Shown here in pieces: positions 18,517-26,690 of a stretch of DNA of 64,000 nt. Where the stretch lies: assembly GCA_001567105.1 (NCBI GenBank), contig LMZR01000014.1, positions 147,292-211,291 on the forward strand. Reading direction: 5' to 3'. The position numbers and the translations under genes are program-made. Below the pieces are notes generated by a model, which saw only the letters and a program-made list of their open reading frames with translations, made no database searches and had not been told where the DNA came from. The stretch's first letter is position 1. Every line of letters starts with the position of its first letter. Source of the DNA: Chloroflexi bacterium OLB14. Its GTDB lineage: Bacteria > Chloroflexota > Anaerolineae > Anaerolineales > Villigracilaceae.

Positions 18517-18525
18517 TGTTAGAAT
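18517..18525 (+). promoter_or_regulatory. Extended -10 of maf, leaderless arrangement
   Basis: TGTTAGAAT ends 7 nt upstream of GTG 18533, placing the expected transcription start at or within a base or two of the start codon. Confidence 0.45.
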
Positions 18526-18532
18526 CTTTGGC

Positions 18533-19204
18533 GTGACACAGTTTATCCTTGCATCAGGTTCGCCGCGCAGAAAACAATTGTTTGCTTTAGGCAATTGGGA
18601 TTTTGAGGTTATCGTCTCTGATGTGGATGAAACGCCATTGCCCAATGAGTCGCCGCGCGAATACGTTGTCAGATTGGCGGAGGCTAAGGCAAAAGCAACC
18701 AAGCACAAGGTCAAGCATGAAGCGGTGATTATCGGTTCAGATACAACTGTGGTAGATGGTCAAGAAATTTTAGGAAAGCCATCTGATGAAAAAGATGCAG
18801 AAAGAATGTTGAAGCAGTTGCGTGGAAAAAGTCATCAAGTGATGACGGCGATTGCTGTGTATCGAGTCAGTGATGAAAAATTGGTGACGGATTTATGTGT
18901 GGTTGATGTGCCGATGCGAAATTATTCGGATGATGAAATTTCTGCCTACATCAAAACTGGTGACCCAATGGATAAGGCTGGCGCGTATGCTATTCAACAT
19001 GCTACATTTAATCCTGTTGAATTTTTGAGTGGCTGTTATGCTGGTGTGATGGGCTTGCCGATGTGCCATGTGACGAGAGCGTTAAGAAAATTTGATATTG
19101 CGCCAAATGCTGATGTGCCGATGCAATGTCAAAAATTTTTGAATTATGATTGTAAAGTGTACAATGAAATTTTATCAGCCACAGAGAACGCTGAAAAAAT
19201 ATAA
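18533..19204 (+). CDS. Maf-family nucleoside triphosphate pyrophosphatase
   Basis: House-cleaning enzyme that hydrolyses non-canonical or excess nucleoside triphosphates. 223 residues with the Maf opening ILASGSPRRKQL, the DVDE motif, and IIGSDTTVVDGQEILGKP. The C-terminal part (about 190 onward) is a short extension beyond the typical 190-200 residues. Start is GTG 18533; there is no Shine-Dalgarno sequence, but an extended -10 (TGTTAGAAT, 18517-18525) ends 7 nt before it, consistent with a leaderless mRNA. The PBP gene follows 10 bp later. Confidence 0.9.
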   Translation: MTQFILASGSPRRKQLFALGNWDFEVIVSDVDETPLPNESPREYVVRLAEAKAKATKHKVKHEAVIIGSDTTVVDGQEILGKPSDEKDAERMLKQLRGKSHQVMTAIAVYRVSDEKLVTDLCVVDVPMRNYSDDEISAYIKTGDPMDKAGAYAIQHATFNPVEFLSGCYAGVMGLPMCHVTRALRKFDIAPNADVPMQCQKFLNYDCKVYNEILSATENAEKI

Positions 19205-19214
19205 AGGAATATAA

Positions 19215-21443
19215 ATGAAGTTTAAACGTGTAATTCAATTAATGCTGATTATAGTTTTTATAAGTGCTTGCTCTTCAAGTGGGATCGGGTCATCAAGTAT
19301 ATTTGCGACCGATACCCCTTTGCCCACTGCGCAAATTGGTATTACACCTGCACCCGATGCCCCAGCGGCGGTTAATGCTTTTTTTGAGGCACTGAAAGAA
19401 AATGCTTATGAAAGTATGTATGCTATGCTTTCGCAAGATAGCCAAAGTTTAATTACATTAGAAGATTTTTCTAAGCGTTGGAATGATGCTCTCAATGAAA
19501 TGAGTGCATCAAATTTTGAAATGGCAATTGTTTCTTCGCAAGTTAGCCCATACAATGCAGAAGTTGGATATAGTATTACTTATCAAACTGTTTTGGCAGG
19601 GAATATTCAACGCGATATTATGATGCGCCTAGTAAATGAAAACAATGCATGGAAAGTAGTATGGGATGATAGTTTAATTTTGCCAGAATTAGCAGGTGGG
19701 AATCAATTAGCTATGGAATATAGTGTGCCTGCCCGTGGTGATATTTATGATATAGATGGCTTGCCAATTGTGACGCAGTCTGAAGCGTTAGCATTTGGTA
19801 TTCAAACTGATTTAATTGATTTGGATTTACAAGGCACACTGACGGCTGAACTCGGTTTGTTGTGTGGCTTTGACCCATTAGATATTCAAGATCAAATTGA
19901 CGCTTCGGGACCTGGCTGGTACTTGCCTATGTGTGAAGGAACTCGTGACGATGCCCAAAGGTTGCTTTCGATTAACCCTGGTGGTTTGGTGTTTAGTGCA
20001 TACGAATCTCGTTACTATGCTCAAAATGGGCTTGCTCCACAAGCGGTGGGTTATACATTATCCATCGCACCTGAACAATATGATGAATATCGCCGTAGAG
20101 GATATGACGGTAGTGAGCGAATCGGGCAATCTGGCATTGAAGCATGGGCAGAAGATTATTTAGCAGGTCAGCACGGTGGTGTGTTAAGAGTCGTCAGCCC
20201 AACTGGTCAAATTATTTCTACTTTAGGTCAAACCAATCCTAAACCAGCAGATTCTGTTTACTTAACTATCAACAATAACATGCAATATTATGCTCAATCA
20301 GCCATTGAATATTTCCGCGGGGCGGTGGTTGTAATGGAAGTGGATACTGGCAGAATTATTGCGATGGCATCTAGCCCAGATTTTGACCCCAATTATTTTG
20401 AAGCAGAAAACCCCAATAATATTGGTATAGTGAATATGCTAAATAATGGCGGAACACTTAACCGTGTAACACAAGGACAATACCCATTAGGTTCAGTTTT
20501 CAAAATCATTACCATGTCGGCCGCATTAGAAAGTGGAGCTTGGCTTAAAGATACACAATATGATTGTCAATATCAGTTTACAGAAGTAAACGGGTTTACT
20601 GGAAATGATTGGACATATGATTATTGCCAAGAAGCTATTGCCAGAGGTGAAGGCTGTAATACATCTCGTACCAGACCTGGTGGGTTGTTAACTTTACAAG
20701 AAGGTTTAATGCGTTCTTGTAATCCATATTTCTGGCATATCGGTAATGATTTATATTCAGTTTTGAATCGTCCCAACGATATTGCTACTATGGCGCGAGC
20801 TTTTGGTTTAGGCTCACCAACTGGCATTGAGCAACTTGCAGAAGAATCTGGTCAAATCTTAAATCCTACCAGCCAAATTGAAGCAGTCAATCAAGCCATT
20901 GGTCAAGGTGATGTACAAGTGACACCACTACAAGTTGTGCGCTTCATTTCTGCCATTGCAAATGGAGGTACTTTGTATCGCCCACAAATTGTAGAAAAAA
21001 TTCAACCAGTAGACGGTGCGCCATTACTTGTTTTTAAGCCCGAGGCAAATGGCACACTCCCATTACGAGCAGAAAATTTAGAAATCTTAAAAGAAGCCAT
21101 GTTTATGGTCACAGGTACAAAAGGGACTGCTTACAACAACATCCGTGGTTTACAATTTGATGTAGCAGGCAAAACAGGCACGGCTGAATCAGGTAGCGGA
21201 CTTCCCCACGCTTGGTTTGCAGGTTTTACGAACAATCAAGCCAACACAGGCTTACCTGATATTGCTATCGCTGTCATAGTCGAAAATATTGGTCAAGGCT
21301 CAGATTATGGCGTGCCGATTTTCAGATCTATGGTTGAAACTTATTATTATGGGGCACCACAACGCCCATTTTATGATTGGGGTCAAATTGGCCGCCCTCC
21401 TTATACACCTACCCCACCCAGTGGTGGAATATTTAGCCCATAA
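19215..21443 (+). CDS. Class B penicillin-binding protein (lipoprotein, NTF2-like N-domain)
   Basis: Peptidoglycan transpeptidase of 742 residues. A lipoprotein signal (IIVFISACSSSG, Cys19) replaces the usual membrane anchor. Residues about 50-155 look like the NTF2-like MecA-type domain (AAVNAFFEALKENAYESMYAML). Then comes the PBP dimer domain with ARGDIYDIDG (about 173) and the transpeptidase with SVFK (catalytic Ser427, Lys430), SCN (501-503) and KTGT (653-656). All three active-site motifs are intact. The role could be elongation, division or sporulation-like; the neighbours (Maf, RsgA, HolB) do not decide. The gene follows maf closely. Confidence 0.93.
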   Translation: MKFKRVIQLMLIIVFISACSSSGIGSSSIFATDTPLPTAQIGITPAPDAPAAVNAFFEALKENAYESMYAMLSQDSQSLITLEDFSKRWNDALNEMSASNFEMAIVSSQVSPYNAEVGYSITYQTVLAGNIQRDIMMRLVNENNAWKVVWDDSLILPELAGGNQLAMEYSVPARGDIYDIDGLPIVTQSEALAFGIQTDLIDLDLQGTLTAELGLLCGFDPLDIQDQIDASGPGWYLPMCEGTRDDAQRLLSINPGGLVFSAYESRYYAQNGLAPQAVGYTLSIAPEQYDEYRRRGYDGSERIGQSGIEAWAEDYLAGQHGGVLRVVSPTGQIISTLGQTNPKPADSVYLTINNNMQYYAQSAIEYFRGAVVVMEVDTGRIIAMASSPDFDPNYFEAENPNNIGIVNMLNNGGTLNRVTQGQYPLGSVFKIITMSAALESGAWLKDTQYDCQYQFTEVNGFTGNDWTYDYCQEAIARGEGCNTSRTRPGGLLTLQEGLMRSCNPYFWHIGNDLYSVLNRPNDIATMARAFGLGSPTGIEQLAEESGQILNPTSQIEAVNQAIGQGDVQVTPLQVVRFISAIANGGTLYRPQIVEKIQPVDGAPLLVFKPEANGTLPLRAENLEILKEAMFMVTGTKGTAYNNIRGLQFDVAGKTGTAESGSGLPHAWFAGFTNNQANTGLPDIAIAVIVENIGQGSDYGVPIFRSMVETYYYGAPQRPFYDWGQIGRPPYTPTPPSGGIFSP

Positions 21444-21512
21444 TAGACTATTGATGGTGGACGATAGACAATAAGATAGTTTATCGTCCATCATCATGAA
21501 AATAGGGATCTC

Positions 21513-22424
21513 TTGGAAGAACATAAAACTCACGGATTAATCATCAAAGCCCAATCTGGTTTCTTTTGGGTAGAAACTGGAGCGGGCATTGTTGTTTGTC
21601 AACTACGCGGAAAGTTAAAGCAAGGCAAAGCCACAGGGGATATCGCCGCTTTAGGTGACCATGTTGAAATCACCATTTTGCCAGATAAAAGTGGAGTGAT
21701 TGAAAGTGTCGAAGAGCGGAAACAAGCCATCACTAGATTAGATCCGCGCCCACAGGGTGAATATCAACAAATATTATTAGCCAATGCCGACCAAGCCATT
21801 TTTGTTTTCGCTTGTGCAAATCCAAATCCAAAATTAAAAATGTTAGATCGTTTTCTTGTCGTTGCAGAAAAACAAAAAATTCCACCCATTATCGTTGCCA
21901 ATAAAATTGATTTAGTGGATGATGCCAAAAATATTTTTGGTTTATATGAAACACTTGGCTATCGTGTTATTTATACTTCCACAAAAAATAATATAGGCAT
22001 TGCTGAAATAAAAAATCAATTGCAAAATAAAATCAGTGCCTTGGCTGGACCCAGTGGTGTTGGAAAATCAAGTTTATTAAATGCAATTCAAAATGGTTTA
22101 GGTTTAGCAGTAAATGAAATTAGTAAAGCCATGAACAAAGGTAAACACACTACCGTCACACGCGAAATGTTTAAACTAGATGATGGCGGTTATGTTGCCG
22201 ATACACCAGGTTGGAAAAGTTTAGGCTTGTGGGATACCGAACCCGAAGAAATGGATGCGTATTTTCCTGAATTAAAAAATTTAGTTTCGCAATGTCAATT
22301 CAGCAATTGCACACATCAACACGAACCCAATTGCGCCGTCTTGAAAGCACTCAAAGAAAATAAAATTCATCAAGATCGTTATGATTCATACATCAAACTA
22401 CGTTCAGGCAAAGCATATTCTTGA
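21513..22424 (+). CDS. rsgA: Ribosome small subunit GTPase RsgA
   Basis: Circularly permuted GTPase that assists late 30S maturation. 303 residues: OB fold (about 1-75), G4 ANKID (about 130), G1 GPSGVGKSS (about 180), G3 DTPG, and the C-terminal zinc site CQFSNCTHQHEPNC. Start is TTG 21513 with AGGGA 5 nt upstream; no ATG is better placed. It lies 69 bp after the PBP gene. Confidence 0.94.
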   Translation: MEEHKTHGLIIKAQSGFFWVETGAGIVVCQLRGKLKQGKATGDIAALGDHVEITILPDKSGVIESVEERKQAITRLDPRPQGEYQQILLANADQAIFVFACANPNPKLKMLDRFLVVAEKQKIPPIIVANKIDLVDDAKNIFGLYETLGYRVIYTSTKNNIGIAEIKNQLQNKISALAGPSGVGKSSLLNAIQNGLGLAVNEISKAMNKGKHTTVTREMFKLDDGGYVADTPGWKSLGLWDTEPEEMDAYFPELKNLVSQCQFSNCTHQHEPNCAVLKALKENKIHQDRYDSYIKLRSGKAYS

Positions 22425-22529
22425 TTTACGATTTATGATTTTGGATTTATGATTTACAAATTACGATTTACGAATTACGATTACCGCTTCTTACCTGACC
22501 TGATACTTGGTACTTGAAACCTGAAACTT
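22423..22529 (+). repeat. Heptamer and octamer tracts before holB
   Basis: Heptamer ATTTACG-type units (22423-22487) pass into octamer CCTGA/ACTTG-type units (22490-22529) that end at the holB start codon. No ribosome-binding site is visible. Confidence 0.7.
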
Positions 22530-23555
22530 ATGACTGACAACTGGAACTTACTCGGACACGAATGGGCAGTGGATATGCTTCGTCAGCATGTTACACACCA
22601 TGAGATTCGTCATGCCTATCTGATTACTGGTGCAACTGGTTTAGGGAAAAGAACGCTTGCATTAAGACTCGCTCAAGCATTAAACTGTGAAAAACCAATT
22701 TCAGCAGGAATGCCTTGTTTGATTTGTAGAACCTGCAAACAAATTGAATCAATGGCACATCCTGATTTAACTATTATTGAGCCAACTATAAAAGACCCAA
22801 ACGGTGGCAAAGAATTAATCCCCGATGAAAATGGCGAAATTCGCATAAGCCAAATTCGAGATTTTCATAAATCAATTACCTTAAAGCCATATCAAAATCG
22901 TTATCGTGTAATCATAATAAAAAATTTTCATCAAGCCAGTGATGAATCTGCAAATGCCTTACTCAAAACATTAGAAGAACCACCTGCTCATGCCGTTTTG
23001 ATTCTGACAGCAGAAAATCCCGAACAATTATTACCCACTATCAACTCACGTTGCGAAATTTTGAGATTAAGACCTTTGCCAATTGAATCAATTACCAATG
23101 ATTTAATGCAAAAAGGTTTAGACGAAGACCGCGCCCGTTTACTGGCACACATCTCTGGTGGCAGACCAGGCTATGCCAGAAAATTAATGGATGATGTCAC
23201 TTTGCTTGAAAAACGTGATGAACAACTGAATGACTTGCAAACTTTACTGCCTGCCCCACGCGTAGAAAAATTTTCTTATGCCGATAAATTATCAAAAGAT
23301 AAAGACCTGATGCGAAAAACAATTTTGGTCTGGCTTTCATATTGGCGTGATGTCTTACTTCGAGTTGCAGGTGCAGAGACACCATTAATCAATATTGATA
23401 GAAACATGGAAATTGAATTCCTAGCAGGCAGGTTAGATTTAACTTCCGCCAGAAAAATTGTAAGCAATTTAGAAGCCACACTAGAGAAAATGGATAAAAA
23501 CGTCAACGCCCGCTTACTAGCCGAAGTGTTGTTGTTAGATTTGCCGAAGGTGTGA
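22530..23555 (+). CDS. holB: DNA polymerase III delta-prime subunit
   Basis: Clamp-loader subunit, 341 residues. AAA+ P-loop GATGLGKRTL (about 34-43), a zinc-binding Cys cluster (C-x-L-I-C-R-T-C, about 66-73), Walker B region VIIIKNFHQAS, and SRC sensor NSRCEILRLRPL. The typical start NLLGHEWAVDML is near residue 5, so the start is firm although only repeats precede it. Its 3' end meets the convergent ABC ATPase gene with 5 bp between. Confidence 0.93.
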   Translation: MTDNWNLLGHEWAVDMLRQHVTHHEIRHAYLITGATGLGKRTLALRLAQALNCEKPISAGMPCLICRTCKQIESMAHPDLTIIEPTIKDPNGGKELIPDENGEIRISQIRDFHKSITLKPYQNRYRVIIIKNFHQASDESANALLKTLEEPPAHAVLILTAENPEQLLPTINSRCEILRLRPLPIESITNDLMQKGLDEDRARLLAHISGGRPGYARKLMDDVTLLEKRDEQLNDLQTLLPAPRVEKFSYADKLSKDKDLMRKTILVWLSYWRDVLLRVAGAETPLINIDRNMEIEFLAGRLDLTSARKIVSNLEATLEKMDKNVNARLLAEVLLLDLPKV

Positions 23556-23560
23556 TTATT

Positions 23561-24319
23561 TCACTCAATAGCACTTCTTAACTTTTTCGCCAACTCGCCA
23601 AACTGATTTGTATAACGCATCTCTTCTTGTCTGGGTCTTGGTAGATTTACTTCGACATCTAATTTAATTTTGCCTGGTCGTTGTGTCAGAACCAAAACCC
23701 GATCTGCTAAAAATAATGATTCGTTAATTGAATGAGTCACCATAACTACAGTCTTTTGTTTGGCTTGGCAAATATTGGATAATTCCATCCACATTCTTTC
23801 GCGGGTGATGGCATCCAGCGAGGCAAAAGGCTCATCGAGCAGAAGCAAATCGGGATCATGGATGAGCGCCCGAGCAATGCCAACTCTTTGAGCCATACCG
23901 CCAGATAAATCTCGAGGCAATGAATTTTCAAAGCCTTTTAATCCAACCAATTGAATTAACTCATTTGCTTTTTGATTTGCAATATCTTTATCAACATTTT
24001 CCAATTCCAATGGTAGTTTGATATTTTCAAGCACACTGCGCCACGCCATTAGATTTGGTTGCTGAAAAACCATCCCAATTTTTGGTTGGTGATCAAACGT
24101 AAACTCCACTGCACCAGATGTTGGTTGAATCAAATTTGCAATCACACGCAACAACGTTGTTTTGCCCGAACCCGATGGACCGAGAAAACAAACAAATTCA
24201 CGCGCCTGCACATTGAACGAAATATTTTCAAGTGCGTGAATAGTGCTGTGATTATCTCTAAAGTTCACAGATAAATCTTTTACAACTAAAGCAGGGTTAG
24301 ATAGCATACTTTTACGCAT
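23561..24319 (-). CDS. ABC transporter ATPase, probable riboflavin importer
   Basis: 252-residue ATP-binding subunit of the SsuB/TauB/ThiZ type. Walker A GPSGSGKTT, Q-loop MVFQQPN, signature LSGGMAQR, Walker B LLLLDEPFASLD, and H-loop VTHSINES are all intact. It is the last gene of the three-gene unit under the FMN riboswitch, so it most likely energises riboflavin uptake. The first Met (24319) lies within a heptamer tract; Met5 (24307) is an alternative start. The FMN leader is the only evidence for substrate. Confidence 0.85.
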   Translation of the reverse strand: MRKSMLSNPALVVKDLSVNFRDNHSTIHALENISFNVQAREFVCFLGPSGSGKTTLLRVIANLIQPTSGAVEFTFDHQPKIGMVFQQPNLMAWRSVLENIKLPLELENVDKDIANQKANELIQLVGLKGFENSLPRDLSGGMAQRVGIARALIHDPDLLLLDEPFASLDAITRERMWMELSNICQAKQKTVVMVTHSINESLFLADRVLVLTQRPGKIKLDVEVNLPRPRQEEMRYTNQFGELAKKLRSAIE

Positions 24320-24362
24320 TACGGATTACGCATTAAATAATTCGTGATGCGTAATCCGTAAA
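24306..24362. repeat. Heptamer inverted tract between ribY and the ATPase gene
   Basis: TTACGGATTACGCAT-type units occur in both orientations and can form a long hairpin between the two cistrons. Confidence 0.7.
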
Positions 24363-24369
24363 AAGTCAA

Positions 24370-25353
24370 TTAAGGGATAAACTCATTCGTAAAGGCTTTA
24401 CTCAAATCAACTGGCGCAGGGATTAATCCCATCTTCACCAACAACTCATTCATATTTTCCCAAGCAACTGAATCAGAAAAACCGATTCGTTCTGCCTTCC
24501 AAAACTCGATAGATGTATGCAACACTTGCATTTGAACATCTTTATCTTGTTCTAGTAAATTTTCAACATACTTCAAACTAATTGTATAAGCCTCATCAGG
24601 ATTTGCAATCGTATCTGCAATGCCTTTAGCAAGTGCATTTGCAAAACCGCGAATCAAAGCAGGATTATTTGCAATTATATTTTCGCTGGTCACAATACCA
24701 TTAGCAATCAACTGCACATAATCAGCCACGCGCAATTCATTGAAATCAATACCTTGCGAACGTAATACAATCGGTTCATTGGCAGAGTAAACAGCCACCG
24801 CATCACTTTGCCCACTAACAAAAGATTCAACTTGATTAAAACCAATGGCATTGAAAGTCACATCAGTAGCAGGGTTCACATCATCCGCAAAAAACATGGC
24901 TTGCGCACCAATATAAGTTGCACCAAACAAACCTGGCACACCAATCGTATCCCCACGCAAATCACGCGGCTCATTCACGTTCATTTCTGTTTTCGTAACC
25001 ACCGAAATTGGAAATTGTTGATACCAGACAAACACATACACCACTGGCAAATCTTGCGTGCGTGCTAATAAAACTTGCTCACCCGAAGCCACAGCAAACG
25101 GCAACTCACCCGCACCCACTAATGCCACGCCATCTGTTTCAAATGAATAATCAAATTCGATTTCGATTCCTGCATCCGCAAAATAACCTTTATCAACTGC
25201 GACATAAAACGGTGCGTATTGGATATTAGGAATATAGCCCATCGGCAATTTGATTTTTTGCATCTCACCCGCTTCATTCTTGACCTGCGAGTTGCTACAA
25301 GCCATCAACAGAATCATTAACCCCAGCGTGAGCGCTATTATTTTTTTGTACAT
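24370..25353 (-). CDS. ribY: NMT1/THI5-type substrate-binding lipoprotein, probable riboflavin binder
   Basis: 327 residues with a lipoprotein signal (LGLMILLMACSNS, Cys19). The NMT1/THI5-like fold is shown by GYIPNIQYAPFYVAVDKGYFADAGIEI and DLRGDTIGVPGLFGATY. Proteins of this fold are often called thiamine-precursor binders, but the operon leader here is an FMN riboswitch, not a TPP riboswitch. RibY of the RibXY riboflavin importers in Chloroflexota has this same fold, so riboflavin is the likely ligand. The gene lies between the permease and ATPase genes. Confidence 0.82.
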   Translation of the reverse strand: MYKKIIALTLGLMILLMACSNSQVKNEAGEMQKIKLPMGYIPNIQYAPFYVAVDKGYFADAGIEIEFDYSFETDGVALVGAGELPFAVASGEQVLLARTQDLPVVYVFVWYQQFPISVVTKTEMNVNEPRDLRGDTIGVPGLFGATYIGAQAMFFADDVNPATDVTFNAIGFNQVESFVSGQSDAVAVYSANEPIVLRSQGIDFNELRVADYVQLIANGIVTSENIIANNPALIRGFANALAKGIADTIANPDEAYTISLKYVENLLEQDKDVQMQVLHTSIEFWKAERIGFSDSVAWENMNELLVKMGLIPAPVDLSKAFTNEFIP

Positions 25354-25374
25354 AGAGTCTCCTATTAACTCCGA

Positions 25375-25521
25375 TGGTCGAGTAGATTGAGGGTTGAGTA
25401 GCGAAGCGTATCGAAACCCGAAATCGTATCGAGACCATCAATTTTATTTATATTTTTTATTTCTTATTTATCTTCAACAGTTGGTCTCGATACGGCGGGC
25501 AAGCACCGCCTACTCGACCAA
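25375..25521. repeat. Family A long repeat between ribX and ribY
   Basis: Ends GGTCGAGTAG and CTACTCGACC with inner CGTATCGA / TCGATACG arms surround an AT-rich core. It fills the gap between permease and binding-protein genes. Confidence 0.75.
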
Positions 25522-25529
25522 CGGAATGT

Positions 25530-26273
25530 TTATTTAATAAACTTTCTCTCCAACAATGTGACCATGCCATATAAAATCAACGCCAGCGCAATCAACATAA
25601 ACACCGCCACAAAAACCATAGACGTGTCATATTGAAAATCACCGAGTTGTAATAAAAAGCCCAAGCCTTGTTCTGCATCTACTAACTCACCCACAATGGC
25701 ACCAATCACTGACAATGTCGCCCCGATTCTTAATCCACCTAGCAAAACAGGTAACGAAGCAGGGATTTCAAGTTTGAATAAAATTTGTAAACGTGTGGCT
25801 CGTAATGAATTCATCAAATCATATAAAGGTATTGACACTGCTCTTACGCCAACAATGGTATTGACCAACACAGGAAAAAATACAATCAAAGCACAGATGA
25901 CAACTTTCGAGAGAATCCCATCTCCCAACCAAATGACTAATAAAGGCGCAATCGCCACAATCGGAATTGCTTGACTAGCAACAAGATAAGGTGACAAAAT
26001 TTTCTCAAGCGTTCTTGACTTTGCTAACATATAACCAACAATCGTTGCAAATAAAGTCCCTGCTAATAGACCGAGCAATACTTCAACAAATGTGATACTT
26101 GTATGAAATAACAAACTGCCATCATTTAATGCTTTGATGAAACGAGTCCATACATCCAGCGGAGAGGGCAAGATAAATTTAGGCAAGTCACTGACGCGCA
26201 CAATCAACTCCCATAATGGGATGAATAATAAAATGGAGAGTAAGGTCAGTAAACGAGATAATGATGTTTTCAC
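25530..26273 (-). CDS. ribX: ABC transporter permease, probable riboflavin importer
   Basis: About 247 residues with six membrane helices and the EAA loop (SLRATRLQILFKLEIPASLP), typical of SsuC/TauC-like permeases. GTG 26273 is chosen as start: the longer reading from 26357 would begin inside the second leader terminator, and its first residues look like translated leader. First gene of the FMN-riboswitch transcript, followed by the binding protein and ATPase. RibX of RibXY systems belongs to this permease family. Confidence 0.82.
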   Translation of the reverse strand: MKTSLSRLLTLLSILLFIPLWELIVRVSDLPKFILPSPLDVWTRFIKALNDGSLLFHTSITFVEVLLGLLAGTLFATIVGYMLAKSRTLEKILSPYLVASQAIPIVAIAPLLVIWLGDGILSKVVICALIVFFPVLVNTIVGVRAVSIPLYDLMNSLRATRLQILFKLEIPASLPVLLGGLRIGATLSVIGAIVGELVDAEQGLGFLLQLGDFQYDTSMVFVAVFMLIALALILYGMVTLLERKFIK

Positions 26274-26288
26274 GTTATGTTTGCTCTT

Positions 26289-26306
26289 GCCGCCGTCCTC
26301 GGCGGC
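26289..26306. repeat. Family B palindrome just upstream of ribX
   Basis: GCCGCCGTCCTCGGCGGC lies between the leader terminators and the GTG start, where it could hide the translation start of ribX. Confidence 0.75.
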
Positions 26307-26330
26307 GAGACGCCACCGAGAGCAGAGGGT

Positions 26331-26369
26331 AATAAAAAACGCCTCAAACAAAAACAAAGTTCGAGGCGC
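26331..26369 (-). terminator. Second intrinsic terminator of the FMN leader
   Basis: On the minus strand CGCCTCGAAC pairs with GTTTGAGGCG (one mismatch) and is followed by U6. It lies about 40 nt downstream of the first terminator and upstream of ribX. Confidence 0.75.
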
Positions 26370-26410
26370 AGAAACAAGCAGACGTTAAATCTGAAGCGAT
26401 GTATCGTTAG

Positions 26411-26444
26411 AAAATAAAACCCGAAAACAGGAATCATTTTCGGG
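26411..26444 (-). terminator. First intrinsic terminator of the FMN leader
   Basis: CCCGAAAA pairs with TTTTCGGG followed by UUUUAUUUU. A further hairpin (AAGACTC/GAGTCTT, 26457-26474) between aptamer and terminator may take part in switching. Confidence 0.75.
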
Positions 26445-26477
26445 GATACGTCAAATAAGACTCTCATGAGTCTTATA

Positions 26478-26635
26478 CCTTCTTATATCCAGACTATACT
26501 GTCGGCTTCGGAGTTGAACCGAATCATGTCATTTGGATTCAGCCAGCTTGCTGGCGTATTGCAGAAGCAAGCTTCTGCACTCCAAATCACTCGTGGGCTA
26601 TACCACCGATCGGGAATTGCACCCTGCCCCGAAGG
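26478..26635 (-). promoter_or_regulatory. FMN riboswitch (RFN element)
   Basis: Read on the minus strand: P1 CCTTC...GAAGG, the conserved GGGGCAGGGTG, AATTCCCGA, GGTGGTATAGCCCACGAG, GATTCGGTTCAACTCCGAAG and CCGACAGTATAGTCTGGAT blocks are all present in order. The variable arm carries two palindromes (26561-26578 and 26542-26555) of a dispersed repeat. A -10 box TATAAT lies just upstream (plus 26654-26659). It controls the ribX-ribY-ATPase operon; FMN binding is expected to favour termination. Confidence 0.95.
26542..26578. repeat. Family E palindromes in the FMN riboswitch arm
   Basis: GCAGAAGCTTGCTTCTGC and GCCAGCAAGCTGGC occupy the non-conserved stem of the aptamer. A close relative (CAGGAGCTTGCTCCTG) lies at 36328-36343 at the cobT start. 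Confidence 0.75.
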
Positions 26636-26690
26636 TTGTTATTTAATTTTTGTATTATAACGCAAATAGGTGCGTCGCACTTTTACAACA

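Noticed and set aside
18405..18532. Purine riboswitch upstream of xpt
   Set aside because: No conserved purine-aptamer loops were found; the region holds heptamer repeats and the maf promoter.
23561..26640. TPP riboswitch or thiamine-precursor transporter
   Set aside because: The binding protein has the NMT1/THI5 fold, but the leader contains every conserved FMN (RFN) block and no TPP CUGAGA/ACCUGA pattern.
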